Part shown: piece after piece, positions 51,074 through 60,782 of the stretch
How positions within the stretch are numbered: the stretch's first letter is position 1
How the letters are laid out: each line of letters opens with the position of its first letter
DNA from: Paenibacillaceae bacterium
GTDB taxonomy: Bacteria; Bacillota; Clostridia; Lachnospirales; Lachnospiraceae
DNA: 64,000 nt
Direction: 5' to 3'
Assembly (NCBI GenBank): GCA_015057705.1
Contig: SVDU01000006.1
Coordinates: forward strand, 124,001 to 188,000
Translations under genes and position numbers: made by a program
Notes under the pieces: generated by a model
The model's input: the letters and a program-made list of their open reading frames with translations, nothing else
The model's database searches: none
Told to the model about the DNA's origin: nothing

Positions 51074-51160
51074 GCCCGATAAACGGGCAGGAGAAATGAA
51101 CACCCTGACAGGAGATACAAACACCCTGGGGGTATCCCTATATGCCCAAAAACCATGGGC
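51074..51160 (+). repeat. structured leader with 21-bp tandem repeat
   Basis: A hairpin (GCCCG-ATAAA-CGGGC, 51074-51088) is followed by two 21-bp units (51088-51108 and 51109-51129) that share 17 of 21 bases, both built of AGGAGA and AACACCCTG. A second hairpin follows (GCCCA / TGGGC, 51144-51160). The AGGAGA cores look like Shine-Dalgarno sequences without start codons. No known riboswitch was recognised. Confidence 0.45.
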
Positions 51161-51184
51161 GGGAGAGATGAAAGGAGAATTATT

Positions 51185-52606
51185 ATGAAGAAACAGAAAC
51201 TGAAATGGCTGATTCCCTGCGCTGCAGCGATTTTTACCATAGGTGCCTCCATGACATCCTTTGCAGCACAAGGTTGGTCCGAAGAAAACGGCAGCTGGGT
51301 CTACTATGACAAAAGTGGTGATATGACTACAGAAGCCTGGAGAAAATCAGGAGATAACTGGTATTACTTAGATTCTGATGGACAGCTTGCTACAAATCAG
51401 ATCATTGAATCAGACGATAATTACTATTATGTAAACTCTGTAGGTGCTATGGTTACTGACGAATGGAGAGAGGTTGCTTCTGACAGTGACGACGAAGATG
51501 CGGCAGATACCAACTGGTACTATTTTGGCAGCAACGGTAAAGCCTATAAGGCAACTACCAGCGGTAAAACTAATTTTAAATCAATAAAAATTGCAAATGG
51601 AGAAACTCACTCCTATGCATTCGATACAGAAGGAAAGATGCTGTACGGCTGGCTTGATGATGCTTCTACCCGTGTTACCGGGGATGATGCATGGAAAGAG
51701 GGCGTATATTACTGTGGCGATGCTTCTGACGGTGCTCGCGTAGATGGCTGGAAATCCCTTGAAGTGGAAGACGATGCAGATAAGGATGACAATTTCAATG
51801 GTTCTTACTGGTTCTACTTTGGTTCAAACGGTAAGAAGACCACTGATACAACCAAGACCATTAACGGTAAAAAATATCGTTTTAATGAATATGGTGCTGC
51901 AAAATATGACTGGTACGAGGCTACTCCTGCTTCTACCTCCACAGCTAGTTCTTCTAACCAGTATTATAATCTTCCAGAAGAATGCTGGCAGGCAAAGGGC
52001 TGGTTCAAGGCAGTTCCAAGCGAAGAGCTTGATGCAAAAGGTCATGAAGATGATACCCAGTACTGGTTCTATGCAAACAGCGACGGCAATCTTGTAAAGA
52101 GCCAGATTAAAACAATTGACGGCATCCGTTATGCATTCAATGAAATGGGCGAAATGCTTCACGGACTTTATAAGCTTAACGTAACTGGCAATGTGATTGA
52201 TTCCTATGATGAAATCGAGACAGAAAGCGAGCTTCCTGCAGTAGATGATACAGGTCTGGTTTACTACTTTGGAAATTCACCAAAGGAAGGCGCTATGGCT
52301 ACAGGCAAAACTACCATCGATTTAGACGGAGAAACCTATACCTTCAACTTCCGCAAATCCGGAAGTAACAAGGGCGCAGGTTACAACGGCATCACTGATG
52401 ACAGCATTTACATCCAGGGTCGTCTCTTAAAAGCTGATAAAGATGAGAAATACAAAGTAGTTGAATTCAACGGCAAAGAATACTTAATCAGCACCTCTGG
52501 TAAGCTTGCAAAGAGCAAAACAAATGTAAAAGACGGTGATGAGAAATATTACAGCACCAACAGTGACGGAACAATCAAAGCATCCGGTTACGACAAATTA
52601 AAATAA
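51185..52606 (+). CDS. secreted protein with cell-wall (choline-type) binding repeats
   Basis: Encodes 473 residues with a signal peptide (cleavage after about TSFAA). The body is made of aromatic repeats of the choline-binding kind, such as GSWVYYDKSGDM, NWYYLDSDGQ, YYYVNSVGAMVTDEW and YWFYFGSNGKK. There is no catalytic domain, so it is probably an adhesin or structural wall protein attached to (lipo)teichoic acid or other wall polymer. It is Asp/Glu-rich. The start chosen is the ATG at 51185 after AAAGGAG. Confidence 0.87.
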   Translation: MKKQKLKWLIPCAAAIFTIGASMTSFAAQGWSEENGSWVYYDKSGDMTTEAWRKSGDNWYYLDSDGQLATNQIIESDDNYYYVNSVGAMVTDEWREVASDSDDEDAADTNWYYFGSNGKAYKATTSGKTNFKSIKIANGETHSYAFDTEGKMLYGWLDDASTRVTGDDAWKEGVYYCGDASDGARVDGWKSLEVEDDADKDDNFNGSYWFYFGSNGKKTTDTTKTINGKKYRFNEYGAAKYDWYEATPASTSTASSSNQYYNLPEECWQAKGWFKAVPSEELDAKGHEDDTQYWFYANSDGNLVKSQIKTIDGIRYAFNEMGEMLHGLYKLNVTGNVIDSYDEIETESELPAVDDTGLVYYFGNSPKEGAMATGKTTIDLDGETYTFNFRKSGSNKGAGYNGITDDSIYIQGRLLKADKDEKYKVVEFNGKEYLISTSGKLAKSKTNVKDGDEKYYSTNSDGTIKASGYDKLK

Positions 52607-52621
52607 TCACCCAATAACAGT

Positions 52622-52662
52622 AACGGCTGCACAAAATGGATTTTCCATCTTGTGCAGCCGTT
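52622..52662. terminator. bidirectional terminator
   Basis: AACGGCTGCACAA / TTGTGCAGCCGTT, a perfect 13-bp outer stem with further ATGG/CCAT pairing inside, between convergent genes. Confidence 0.9.
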
Positions 52663-52673
52663 TCTTGATTTTT

Positions 52674-54956
52674 CTATTTTATTTCCCGATATACTTTCTC
52701 CGCTGTAATGGGAAGTTCCCTGACTCTGGCACCCACTGCACTTGCTATGGCATCTGCAATGGCAGGGGAAGGAGTGTTAATTACAATCTCTCCAATGGAT
52801 TTGGCACCAAAAGGCCCTGTTGGTTCATAGCTGCTTTCAAACTCCACCCGGATATTGCCCACATCCAGTCTGGAAGGCAGTTTATACTGCATAAATGAAT
52901 TCTGTATCATCTGACCTTTATCCGTATAAGTGATATCCTCATAAAGCGCCATACCGATTCCCTGTGCCAGACCGCCCTCTGTCTGAATTCTGGCCAGATT
53001 AGGGTTGATGGTTGTTCCACAGTCTACAACTGCCACATAATCAATAAGTTCTGCCTCACCAGTCTCTTTATCCACCTCAACTTCTGCCATCCCCACCATG
53101 AATGGCGGAGGCGAAACAGGGGAGGTATGAGATGCACCGGCGGAAAGCATATTATTATTGGAGCACATTACCTTATTTCCAATATCCTTTAATGATATCT
53201 CCAGACCGCCTGCCGGCTGCCATACTCTGTTACCGTCAAACTCCAGTGTATCTTTTTCACAGGATAAATATTCTGCCCCTTTATCCAGTATCTTATCACG
53301 CATTTCACCACAGGCCTTAACCACAGCCATGCCGGTTAAATACATGGTACTGGAGGCATAGGAACCAGAATCATAGGGCGATACATCCGTATCCGTTCCA
53401 TGGACCACGATCTGATCTAAGTCGCACTCCAGACAATCCGATGCAACCTGGGCAAGAGTGGTATCACAACCCGTTCCCATATCAGAAGCACCGATCATAA
53501 GCGTATAAAACCCGTCATCATTAAGCCGCAGCTCAACGGAGGCCACATCTACCCCTGATATGGCAGAGCCCTGCATTGCCATGGCAACACCCACTCCACG
53601 GACTTTCCCATTTCCCATATCAACTGACGGGTATTTCTTATCCCACTCTATCATTTCCTTAGCGCGGGCCATACAACGGTCAAGTGCACAGCTATTTAGA
53701 GTTTCTCCATAGTAAGCCGGCATAATATCACCTTCTCTTACCATGTTTAATTCTCTTATCTTCACCTTATCCAGCCCAATTTTCTCTGCAAGCTCATTGA
53801 TGGCAGATTCCACTGCAAAGATTCCCTGAGTGGCTCCGTAGCCCCGGTACGCACCGGCTGACATACAGTTGGTATAAACCACATCGTAAGCGAACCGAAA
53901 TGCCCTGGGGGTTCTGTATAGGGGGATAGACTTATGTCCTGATAATCCTACAGTTGTAGGGCCGTGTTCCCCATATGCTCCTGTATTTGATAATGTATAT
54001 ACATCGATTGCCTGAAGAATTCCGTTTTTATCCGCTCCAACCCGAACCCGGATTTCCATCTCATGGCGGGGAGAGGAAGCGATCTGGGATTCATATCTGC
54101 TGTAAATAATTTTAGCCGCCCTGCCGGTTTTCATGGTAACAATTGCAGGATAAACCTCTGCCACTACCGTCTGTTTGGCTCCGAACCCTCCTCCGATTCT
54201 GGGCTTAATTACCCGGATCCGTGACTTGGGAATATCCAGTGCGTGAGCCAGAATTCTTCTCACATGAAAGGTGACCTGGGTGGAAGCTACCATATTCAGT
54301 CTTCCATAAGCGTCCAGATAGGAATAGGCGCGGAATGTTTCCATCATGGCCTGCTGGTTCGCCTTTGTATGATATACCTGTTCTACCACATAATCACACT
54401 GCTCTAATAATTCCTCCACGTCTCCATGCTCTTCACCTCCGCAGGCGCATAAATTACGGCGGTTATCTGCCCCAACCGGGCAAAGACTTTCCCAGTTATC
54501 TTCCGGATGGATGAGAACTTTGTGATCCTTTGCCTTTCTAAAATCAAGAACTGGCTCTAAAACCTCATAGTCAACCTTAATAAGACGAATGGCATGATCA
54601 ACCGCTTCTTCGGTTTCTCCTGCAACAATTGCAGCAGCATCACCTACGAAACGCATTCTGTCATCTAAAATCAGCCTGTCATACGGGCTTGGTTCCGGAT
54701 AGGTCTGACCGGCCATGGTAAACCGTTTTTTCGGCACATCCTGGTATGTAAGAATGCAGGCTATTCCATCTACCTTTTTTGCCCTTTCTGTATCAATCTT
54801 TCGTATTAAGGCATGGGCATGGGGACTTCTTAACACCTTAACGATCAGGCAGTCACCCGGCGCCAGGTCGTCTGTAAAAACAGGCTTTCCAGTCACCAAT
54901 GCTTTTGCATCCTTCTTTATAACAGAAGTATTCACGGTGCGCATTTTAACATTCAT
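52674..54956 (-). CDS. xanthine dehydrogenase-family hydroxylase, molybdenum-binding subunit
   Basis: The catalytic subunit, 760 residues, of a molybdenum hydroxylase. Cofactor-binding segments GGGFGAKQ, SAGAYRGYGATQG and the active-site Glu in GAKSIGE near the C-terminus are present. Purines, aldehydes or N-heterocycles are possible substrates, and the sequence alone does not decide. Its start overlaps the Fe-S subunit gene by 11 bases. No molybdenum-cofactor insertion genes lie nearby. Confidence 0.88.
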   Translation of the reverse strand: MNVKMRTVNTSVIKKDAKALVTGKPVFTDDLAPGDCLIVKVLRSPHAHALIRKIDTERAKKVDGIACILTYQDVPKKRFTMAGQTYPEPSPYDRLILDDRMRFVGDAAAIVAGETEEAVDHAIRLIKVDYEVLEPVLDFRKAKDHKVLIHPEDNWESLCPVGADNRRNLCACGGEEHGDVEELLEQCDYVVEQVYHTKANQQAMMETFRAYSYLDAYGRLNMVASTQVTFHVRRILAHALDIPKSRIRVIKPRIGGGFGAKQTVVAEVYPAIVTMKTGRAAKIIYSRYESQIASSPRHEMEIRVRVGADKNGILQAIDVYTLSNTGAYGEHGPTTVGLSGHKSIPLYRTPRAFRFAYDVVYTNCMSAGAYRGYGATQGIFAVESAINELAEKIGLDKVKIRELNMVREGDIMPAYYGETLNSCALDRCMARAKEMIEWDKKYPSVDMGNGKVRGVGVAMAMQGSAISGVDVASVELRLNDDGFYTLMIGASDMGTGCDTTLAQVASDCLECDLDQIVVHGTDTDVSPYDSGSYASSTMYLTGMAVVKACGEMRDKILDKGAEYLSCEKDTLEFDGNRVWQPAGGLEISLKDIGNKVMCSNNNMLSAGASHTSPVSPPPFMVGMAEVEVDKETGEAELIDYVAVVDCGTTINPNLARIQTEGGLAQGIGMALYEDITYTDKGQMIQNSFMQYKLPSRLDVGNIRVEFESSYEPTGPFGAKSIGEIVINTPSPAIADAIASAVGARVRELPITAEKVYREIK

Positions 54957-55413
54957 TCCTGTTTTCTCCTCTGCTTAAATATTTTTTTACAGCACGAAGC
55001 TGTCCCATATATCCGCTGCATCGGCAAAGATTGCCTGCCAGATACTCTTTGACATTGTCTTCTTCATAAGAATCCAGTTCTTTTTCCATAGCAAGAACAT
55101 TCATAATCAGACCAGGGCTGCAAAAACCACACTGCTCAGCCCCTTCCGCTGCAAGGAAAGAACCAAATTCCTCCGCTTCCTTTTGAGCGCCCTCCAGTGT
55201 TACCACGTCACAGCCATCCGCCCTGGCTGCAAGATAGGAACAGGATAGCCTTGAAACTCCGTTGACAAGGACGGTGCACAGCCCGCAGTTTTCCGTCTCG
55301 CAACCGCATTTCACACTGTAACAGCCTTTTCTTCTCAACAGGTGGAACAGGGTTTCATCGTCGCTTGTCTCCTCATAAATGAGTCTTCCGTTTAATGTAA
55401 ATTCAATCTGCAT
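54946..55413 (-). CDS. xanthine dehydrogenase-family hydroxylase, [2Fe-2S] subunit
   Basis: Encodes 155 residues with two clusters. The plant-type cluster uses Cys38, Cys43, Cys46 and Cys58 (C-X4-C-X2-C-X11-C). The second uses Cys95, Cys98, Cys130 and Cys132 in CGFCSPG and CRCSGY. It passes electrons from the molybdenum site to the FAD subunit. The ATG directly follows the stop of the FAD-subunit gene, with GGAGGAAGGG just before it. Confidence 0.94.
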   Translation of the reverse strand: MQIEFTLNGRLIYEETSDDETLFHLLRRKGCYSVKCGCETENCGLCTVLVNGVSRLSCSYLAARADGCDVVTLEGAQKEAEEFGSFLAAEGAEQCGFCSPGLIMNVLAMEKELDSYEEDNVKEYLAGNLCRCSGYMGQLRAVKKYLSRGENRNEC

Positions 55414-56190
55414 TTACCCTTCCTCCCGGTTCAGTGCCATGAAAAGCCGTTTTACATATACCGCAGTGAGATGTTTCCTATACTCTGCACTGCCTCGAAA
55501 ATTGGTGCCATAACGAAAACGGTCTGATGCCAATGCCGCCAGCTCCTTAAAATCTTCCCCTTCCTTGCGGCTTATGACTGCAAGCTCTGCCTTTGCTGGT
55601 CTTGCTCCCACTGATACGTAATAAGTATCATCCGTTGCGGACACACAGCATGCAATTAGAGGAAAATCCGTTTTGGTCATTCGGGAAGAAGCATAGAAAG
55701 CTTTTCTGCCATCCTTTTTAATCCGGATTCTGACCAGAATATCCCGGTTAAATTTCTGACTGCAAAATTCCTCAAGTGGAATAATTCCTCCCTTATAAAG
55801 TTCTACATAAGTATCCAGTGCCAGCATGCAGGTAAGAATGTCAGAAAATCCAAATCTGCCAAATATGCTTCCTCCCACCGTAGCTCCATTGCGAAACTGA
55901 ACGCCTACGATGGAACGGGTGCATTCCTTAAATAAACCTTTAAAATACCCATCAAGTCCCTTGTGTATTTCCAGCTGGCGCAGCGTACACATAGCTCCGA
56001 TTACAAACTCTTCATCCGTTTCTTCGACTCCGTCAAGTCCAAGACCGGACAAATCCACCAGAGTCATTTTTATCCTGTTCTGAACCTTCAGCCACATCAT
56101 TCCTGCACCGATTACACTGCTTTTTTTCTGGTTCAGATTATAAGCTTCTTCCAGACTTTCTGCTCTTACGTAATTTTTAAATCTGATCAC
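55414..56190 (-). CDS. xanthine dehydrogenase-family hydroxylase, FAD subunit
   Basis: Encodes 258 residues, slightly short for the family (usually about 270-300). The FAD-binding segment TVGGSIFGRFGFSDI is present. The N-terminal glycine motif is altered (VIGAGMMWLK). It completes a FAD / Fe-S / Mo three-gene operon on the minus strand. The promoter region is 56191-56397, shared with the divergent GH43-like gene. Confidence 0.88.
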   Translation of the reverse strand: MIRFKNYVRAESLEEAYNLNQKKSSVIGAGMMWLKVQNRIKMTLVDLSGLGLDGVEETDEEFVIGAMCTLRQLEIHKGLDGYFKGLFKECTRSIVGVQFRNGATVGGSIFGRFGFSDILTCMLALDTYVELYKGGIIPLEEFCSQKFNRDILVRIRIKKDGRKAFYASSRMTKTDFPLIACCVSATDDTYYVSVGARPAKAELAVISRKEGEDFKELAALASDRFRYGTNFRGSAEYRKHLTAVYVKRLFMALNREEG

Positions 56191-56397
56191 TTCAATTATC
56201 CTCCTGCATAGAACTGGATCTATCAGTAAATGCCGCCCATATTAATAAGTACTAGTTATAATTGACAATATATTTATTAAAAACCCAAAAAAGTATATCA
56301 TACTCACACCTGATTTGACAATATTATTTTCCGGGAACAACAACTTGTCCCATCTGCCTTCAAGTGATAAGATGGAGAAAAAGCAGAAAGGACGTGT

Positions 56398-57339
56398 ATG
56401 ATGCAGGCATATCTATTTGTTCATTTTAAAGAAAAGGAAGATCCCGATGGAGAAGCCGTCTATTTTTCCATCAGCAAAGATGGATTTCACTGGCAGGAAA
56501 TAAACGGAGGCAATCCCATTCTTACCAGTAACATTGGAGAACAGGGTGTGCGGGATTTTACCATTTGCCGCACAAAAGAAGGGATTTATTACATACTTGC
56601 CACAGATTTAAGCCTTGCAAGAAATTTCAAGACAAAGTATAAAGGGAGTTGGGATAATGTCAGCAGGGAAGGCAGCAGGAATCTGGTTCTCTGGGAATCT
56701 CCCGATCTGATTCACTGGTCGGCCCCACGCCTCATTTCCTATGGAAGTGAGCCCTTTGGATGTGTCTGGGCTCCAGACATTATTTTTGACAGTGAAGCAG
56801 GTGATTATCTGATTCACTGGTCTTCTTCCCACCCTTCCAACAACTATGGAAATAAAAAAATTTATTACAGCAGAACTAAGGATTTTAAATCATTTACCAG
56901 CCCCAGGGTACTATACGAAAAAGAAGACAGTGATATTATTGATTCTGCTATCTATAAAGATGGTGAAACGTTCTACCTCTTTGTTAAAAGTAATCCCAAT
57001 CCTGCTGCCATATTGCTGCTTCAGTCACAATGTATTACCGGTCCATTTTCTATCATTCCCAAGTTCAGCGAAGAGATGAAAAAACTGGAACAGGGACAAT
57101 ACGAGGCCCCTACAGCTTTTCGGACAGAAGATGGACGCTGGTGCCTGTTTTTAGATTACTATGGTACAAAAATAAAAGAGAAACAGGGATACGTTCCCTT
57201 TATTGCTAAAGATATTTCTTCAGGCAATTTTATCCGTTCCGATGGATCCTTCTCCTTTCCTTACGGATTCAAGCACGGCACAGTTTTAACAATTAACCAG
57301 GAAGAATACAACCGATTGAACTCTGCCCATTTTATTTAA
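56398..57339 (+). CDS. glycoside hydrolase family 43-like protein
   Basis: Encodes 313 residues with the repeating blades of a five-bladed beta-propeller: AVYFSISKDGFHW, LVLWESPDLIHWS, CVWAPDIIFD, HWSSSHPSNN and QYEAPTAFR. Acidic residues in RDF, APD and YEAP fit the GH43/GH32 catalytic set. Likely activity is arabinosidase or xylosidase, but no exact family is certain. There is no signal peptide. The start is ATG-ATG after AAAGGACG. It is divergent from the molybdenum hydroxylase operon. Confidence 0.8.
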   Translation: MMQAYLFVHFKEKEDPDGEAVYFSISKDGFHWQEINGGNPILTSNIGEQGVRDFTICRTKEGIYYILATDLSLARNFKTKYKGSWDNVSREGSRNLVLWESPDLIHWSAPRLISYGSEPFGCVWAPDIIFDSEAGDYLIHWSSSHPSNNYGNKKIYYSRTKDFKSFTSPRVLYEKEDSDIIDSAIYKDGETFYLFVKSNPNPAAILLLQSQCITGPFSIIPKFSEEMKKLEQGQYEAPTAFRTEDGRWCLFLDYYGTKIKEKQGYVPFIAKDISSGNFIRSDGSFSFPYGFKHGTVLTINQEEYNRLNSAHFI

Positions 57340-57415
57340 GAAAAATTTGGCATAATAAATCAGCCAAAAATGCTTACAATAATAAATGCAACAACCAATA
57401 AAGGAGGGTCAATCG

Positions 57416-57586
57416 ATGTTAGTAAACGGTAAAAATGAATGTATCCAATGTACTATTGACAATTGCGCTTATCATGCCAAAAGTGATGACTACTGCACAC
57501 TGGAAAAAATCAAAGTAGGCACCCATGAAGAGAATCCTACAAAAAAAGAATGCACAGACTGCGAATCTTTTAGAAACCAGGCATAA
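57416..57586 (+). CDS. DUF1540 cysteine-rich small protein
   Basis: Encodes 56 residues with six Cys (CIQC, C, C, C-x2-C) in the pattern of DUF1540, a short probable metal-binding module found in clostridia. The start is the ATG at 57416 after AAAGGAGGG. The upstream extension of the frame is not supported. The function is unknown. Confidence 0.85.
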   Translation: MLVNGKNECIQCTIDNCAYHAKSDDYCTLEKIKVGTHEENPTKKECTDCESFRNQA

Positions 57587-57647
57587 AAGCCAAATCTAAT
57601 TTCCTCCTGACATGCAGAAAAGAGTGAACACCTTCCTGCATATGAAA

Positions 57648-57679
57648 AAAGCTGCTGCACCCAAACGTGCAGCAGCTTT
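57648..57679. terminator. bidirectional terminator
   Basis: AAAGCTGCTGCAC / GTGCAGCAGCTTT, a perfect 13-bp stem with a 6-nt loop, between DUF1540 and glyA. Confidence 0.9.
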
Positions 57680-57687
57680 CTGTTTCA

Positions 57688-58938
57688 TTAGTTATTATAA
57701 ATCGGATACTTATCGCAGATTTTTGTTACCTCAGCTCTGATGTAATCAGCCTTATTATCAAAATCAGTTGCCGCAAGCCAGATGCACTCTGCAATCTTTT
57801 CCATGTCTTCTTCCTTTAATCCTCTGGAAGTAACAGCCGGAGTACCTACCCGGACACCGGAAGTAACAAAGGGGCTTCTTGGATCATTTGGAACCGCATT
57901 CTTATTGAGGGTAATAAATACCTCATCACAGCGATTTTGAAGCTCCTTTCCAGTAACTTCCATCCCTCTTAAATCAATCAGCATCAGATGATTGTCTGTG
58001 CCGCCGGTAAGAATATGAAATCCCTGTTTAACCAGTGCAGCAGCTAGTGCCTTGGCATTCTTAACCACCTGCTCCTGATAGGTCTTAAACTCAGGCTTTA
58101 ACGCTTCTCCAAAGCATACTGCCTTTCCAGCGATTACATGCTCTAACGGACCGCCCTGAGTTCCCGGGAAAATTGCTTTATTAAAGTTAAACTTATCAGC
58201 TGCTTCCTGGTTTGCCAGGATCATACCGCCTCTTGGTCCTCTTAAGGTTTTATGAGTTGTGGTGGTAACCACATCTGCATAAGGAATGGGGCTTTCATGA
58301 AGTCCTGCTGCAACCAGACCTGCAATGTGAGCCATATCAACCATCAGGTAAGCTCCCACCTTATCTGCCACTTCTCTAAACCGCTTAAAGTCGATGGCTC
58401 TGCCATAGGCACTTGCACCAGCCACAATAAGTTTTGGCTTATGCTCCACTGCCAGACGCTCCATCTCATCATAATCAAGGAATCCGTCATCATTCACTCC
58501 ATAAGGAACGATATTAAAATAAAGACCGGAAAAGTTTACTGGGCTTCCATGAGTTAAATGACCACCATGATTTAAATTCATTCCCATAACGGTATCGCCT
58601 GGATTTAACATGGCAAGAAATACCGCCATATTGGCCTGGGCACCTGAATGGGGCTGAACATTGGCATAATCACAGCCGAACAGTTTTTTTGCACGTTCAA
58701 TGGCGATGGTTTCCACAACATCCACCTCTTCACATCCGCCGTAATAACGCTTTCCAGGGTAACCTTCCGCATATTTATTGGTAAGCACAGTTCCCATAGC
58801 CATCATAACCGGTTCTGAAACAATGTTTTCGGATGCGATTAATTCCAGATTTCTTCGCTGACGTGCGCATTCCTTTTCGATGGCTTCTCCTACTTCCTTG
58901 TCAAAGCCGGTGATAAACTTCATTACTTCATTTACCAT
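57688..58938 (-). CDS. glyA: serine hydroxymethyltransferase
   Basis: A 416-residue PLP enzyme interconverting serine and glycine with tetrahydrofolate. The PLP lysine is in [14 protein letters not shown], and [15 protein letters not shown] and the N-terminal [14 protein letters not shown] segments are canonical. The start chosen is the ATG at 58938 with GTGAGGG seven bases upstream. A TTG two codons earlier is also in frame. It is a single gene. Confidence 0.97.
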   Translation of the reverse strand: MVNEVMKFITGFDKEVGEAIEKECARQRRNLELIASENIVSEPVMMAMGTVLTNKYAEGYPGKRYYGGCEEVDVVETIAIERAKKLFGCDYANVQPHSGAQANMAVFLAMLNPGDTVMGMNLNHGGHLTHGSPVNFSGLYFNIVPYGVNDDGFLDYDEMERLAVEHKPKLIVAGASAYGRAIDFKRFREVADKVGAYLMVDMAHIAGLVAAGLHESPIPYADVVTTTTHKTLRGPRGGMILANQEAADKFNFNKAIFPGTQGGPLEHVIAGKAVCFGEALKPEFKTYQEQVVKNAKALAAALVKQGFHILTGGTDNHLMLIDLRGMEVTGKELQNRCDEVFITLNKNAVPNDPRSPFVTSGVRVGTPAVTSRGLKEEDMEKIAECIWLAATDFDNKADYIRAEVTKICDKYPIYNN

Positions 58939-59069
58939 GTCCAATCCCTCACTTTTCCTTTTGAATCGTTACTCTTTAGCATTTTGGTAGATTATATAGC
59001 AAACTTCCTTAAAATGTCAAGGCTTTCTCATCTCCTTCAGCCATCTGCTTCGCATTTATGTTGTCTGAT

Positions 59070-60782
59070 CTAGCTTAAAATCCGGTAATTTTTTATCACA
59101 ATCTGAAGGGATTTATTTCCATTGTATTCATTAACTGCCGGATAATACACCACGTCCAGCTGACGGCGGTTTCCCAGTTCTTCTACAAATAAATCTCCGT
59201 CTTCAAACAAAAGCCCATCCATTGGCGTACCGTTTTTTGATACCAGTGAAAATTTGACCACATTCCTGTTTTTACCCAGTACGCGTACACTGCGAATGGA
59301 CAAATCCTTTTGTGCAAACAGGGGTTTTTCGTTCCCCTGCCCATATGGTTCCAGTAAATCCAGTTCCTCAATCAAAGGCTCACTTATGTACTCCAGAGGC
59401 ATGGGAACATCAATCCATACCTTCTTAACAAAATCCTCTTCTGATAACTCTGCATTCTCATTGAGAGCTCTGCGTAATTCATCAACGTTTTCCTTTAAAA
59501 GAGACAGCCCTGCTGCCATTGGGTGACCTCCGAATTTCAACAGAAGTTCCTTTACCTCCACCAGAGCGTCAAACATATGGTAAGACTCAATGGATCGACC
59601 GGAACCCTTTACATGCTCCTCCCCATCGGTCAGAACAAATGCCGGTTTCTGAAAACGCTCTCTTAATCTGCCGGCTATGATTCCAGCAAGTGACTCATGG
59701 CAATCCGGCAGATATACCACCAGAACCTTATCCTTTGAAAAATGTTCTTCTACCAGCTTTACCGCTTCGTCTGTTCCCGATTTCGTCATATCCTTCCTCT
59801 GGTCATTGAGATCCTTTAATTCAACCGCCATTCTGTCTGCTTCTTCCTCTTCCTCACATAAAAGAAGAGAAAGAGCCAGCTTGGCAGTCACCAGACGCCC
59901 GCCTGCGTTTAAACAAGGGCCGATCACAAACCCAATCTGATATGCAGTGATGTGATCCTTATCCAGATTATTCTTCTCAATAAGTTTTAAAAGCCCCATA
60001 CTTTTTGTATTCCCAATGCGCTTTAAGCCTTCTTTCACGATAATCCGGTTCTCGTCCTGCAGTTTCATCACATCTCCAACGGTTGCTATGGCGGCAAATT
60101 CCACCATATCAAAGGATTTCTCTATTGAAATGCCAAATGCCTCATACAAAGCCTGTACCAGCTTAAAGGCCACCATAGCACCGCAAATCTCAGGAAACGG
60201 ATATCTGCAGGCTTCCTGCTTTGGATTAACAATCACATCCCCAGGTGGCAGCATCTCCTGTCCATCCTCTTTCCGAATATCATGATGATCTGTTATAATC
60301 ACTGTCATCCCAAGTTCTTTCGCAAGACTGATCTGTTCCACTGCAGCGATTCCATTATCACAGGTCACAATTGTATCAATGCCATCCTCATAAGCTGCCC
60401 TGATTATGGATTCATTAATTCCATATCCATCCTTAATTCTGTCCGGAATTTCATAATCCACAACTGCGCCTGTCTCTTTCAGTGCCTGAAACAAAAGATA
60501 TGTAGAACAGACCCCGTCAATATCATAATCTCCTACGATCCGGATCGGTTTTAACTGTTGTATCTTTTCTTTTAAAATCAATATGGCACGATCCATATCT
60601 TTCAGCAGACAGGGGCTGTATAAATCACCCAGCCCTCCTCTTAAATACTTTTCCACGGCTTCCCGCCCTAATACTTCCCGGTTTCTGATAATTCTTGCCG
60701 TTACCGGTGATATATGATGAAACTTTGCCATTTCATCAAAATCAGCCCGTTTAGTCTGAAGCATCCACTTCTCTGCTGCCAT
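59070..60782 (-). CDS. recJ: single-stranded-DNA-specific exonuclease RecJ
   Basis: Encodes 570 residues. DHH-family motifs VGDYDIDGVCSTY, VTCDNG and ITDHHD coordinate the metals, and the DHHA1 segment GGHPMAAGLSL and a C-terminal OB-like domain follow. It degrades single-stranded DNA 5' to 3' in recombination and repair. The start at 60782 follows AAGGAGAT and lies 32 bases inside the preceding HAMP-protein gene, so expression of the two is coupled. Confidence 0.95.
   Translation of the reverse strand: MAAEKWMLQTKRADFDEMAKFHHISPVTARIIRNREVLGREAVEKYLRGGLGDLYSPCLLKDMDRAILILKEKIQQLKPIRIVGDYDIDGVCSTYLLFQALKETGAVVDYEIPDRIKDGYGINESIIRAAYEDGIDTIVTCDNGIAAVEQISLAKELGMTVIITDHHDIRKEDGQEMLPPGDVIVNPKQEACRYPFPEICGAMVAFKLVQALYEAFGISIEKSFDMVEFAAIATVGDVMKLQDENRIIVKEGLKRIGNTKSMGLLKLIEKNNLDKDHITAYQIGFVIGPCLNAGGRLVTAKLALSLLLCEEEEEADRMAVELKDLNDQRKDMTKSGTDEAVKLVEEHFSKDKVLVVYLPDCHESLAGIIAGRLRERFQKPAFVLTDGEEHVKGSGRSIESYHMFDALVEVKELLLKFGGHPMAAGLSLLKENVDELRRALNENAELSEEDFVKKVWIDVPMPLEYISEPLIEELDLLEPYGQGNEKPLFAQKDLSIRSVRVLGKNRNVVKFSLVSKNGTPMDGLLFEDGDLFVEELGNRRQLDVVYYPAVNEYNGNKSLQIVIKNYRILS

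Noticed and set aside
57340..57372. TTTGGC / GCCAAA inverted repeat after the GH43-like gene as a terminator
   Set aside because: Only 6 bp with an 11-nt loop and no T run. It may be chance.
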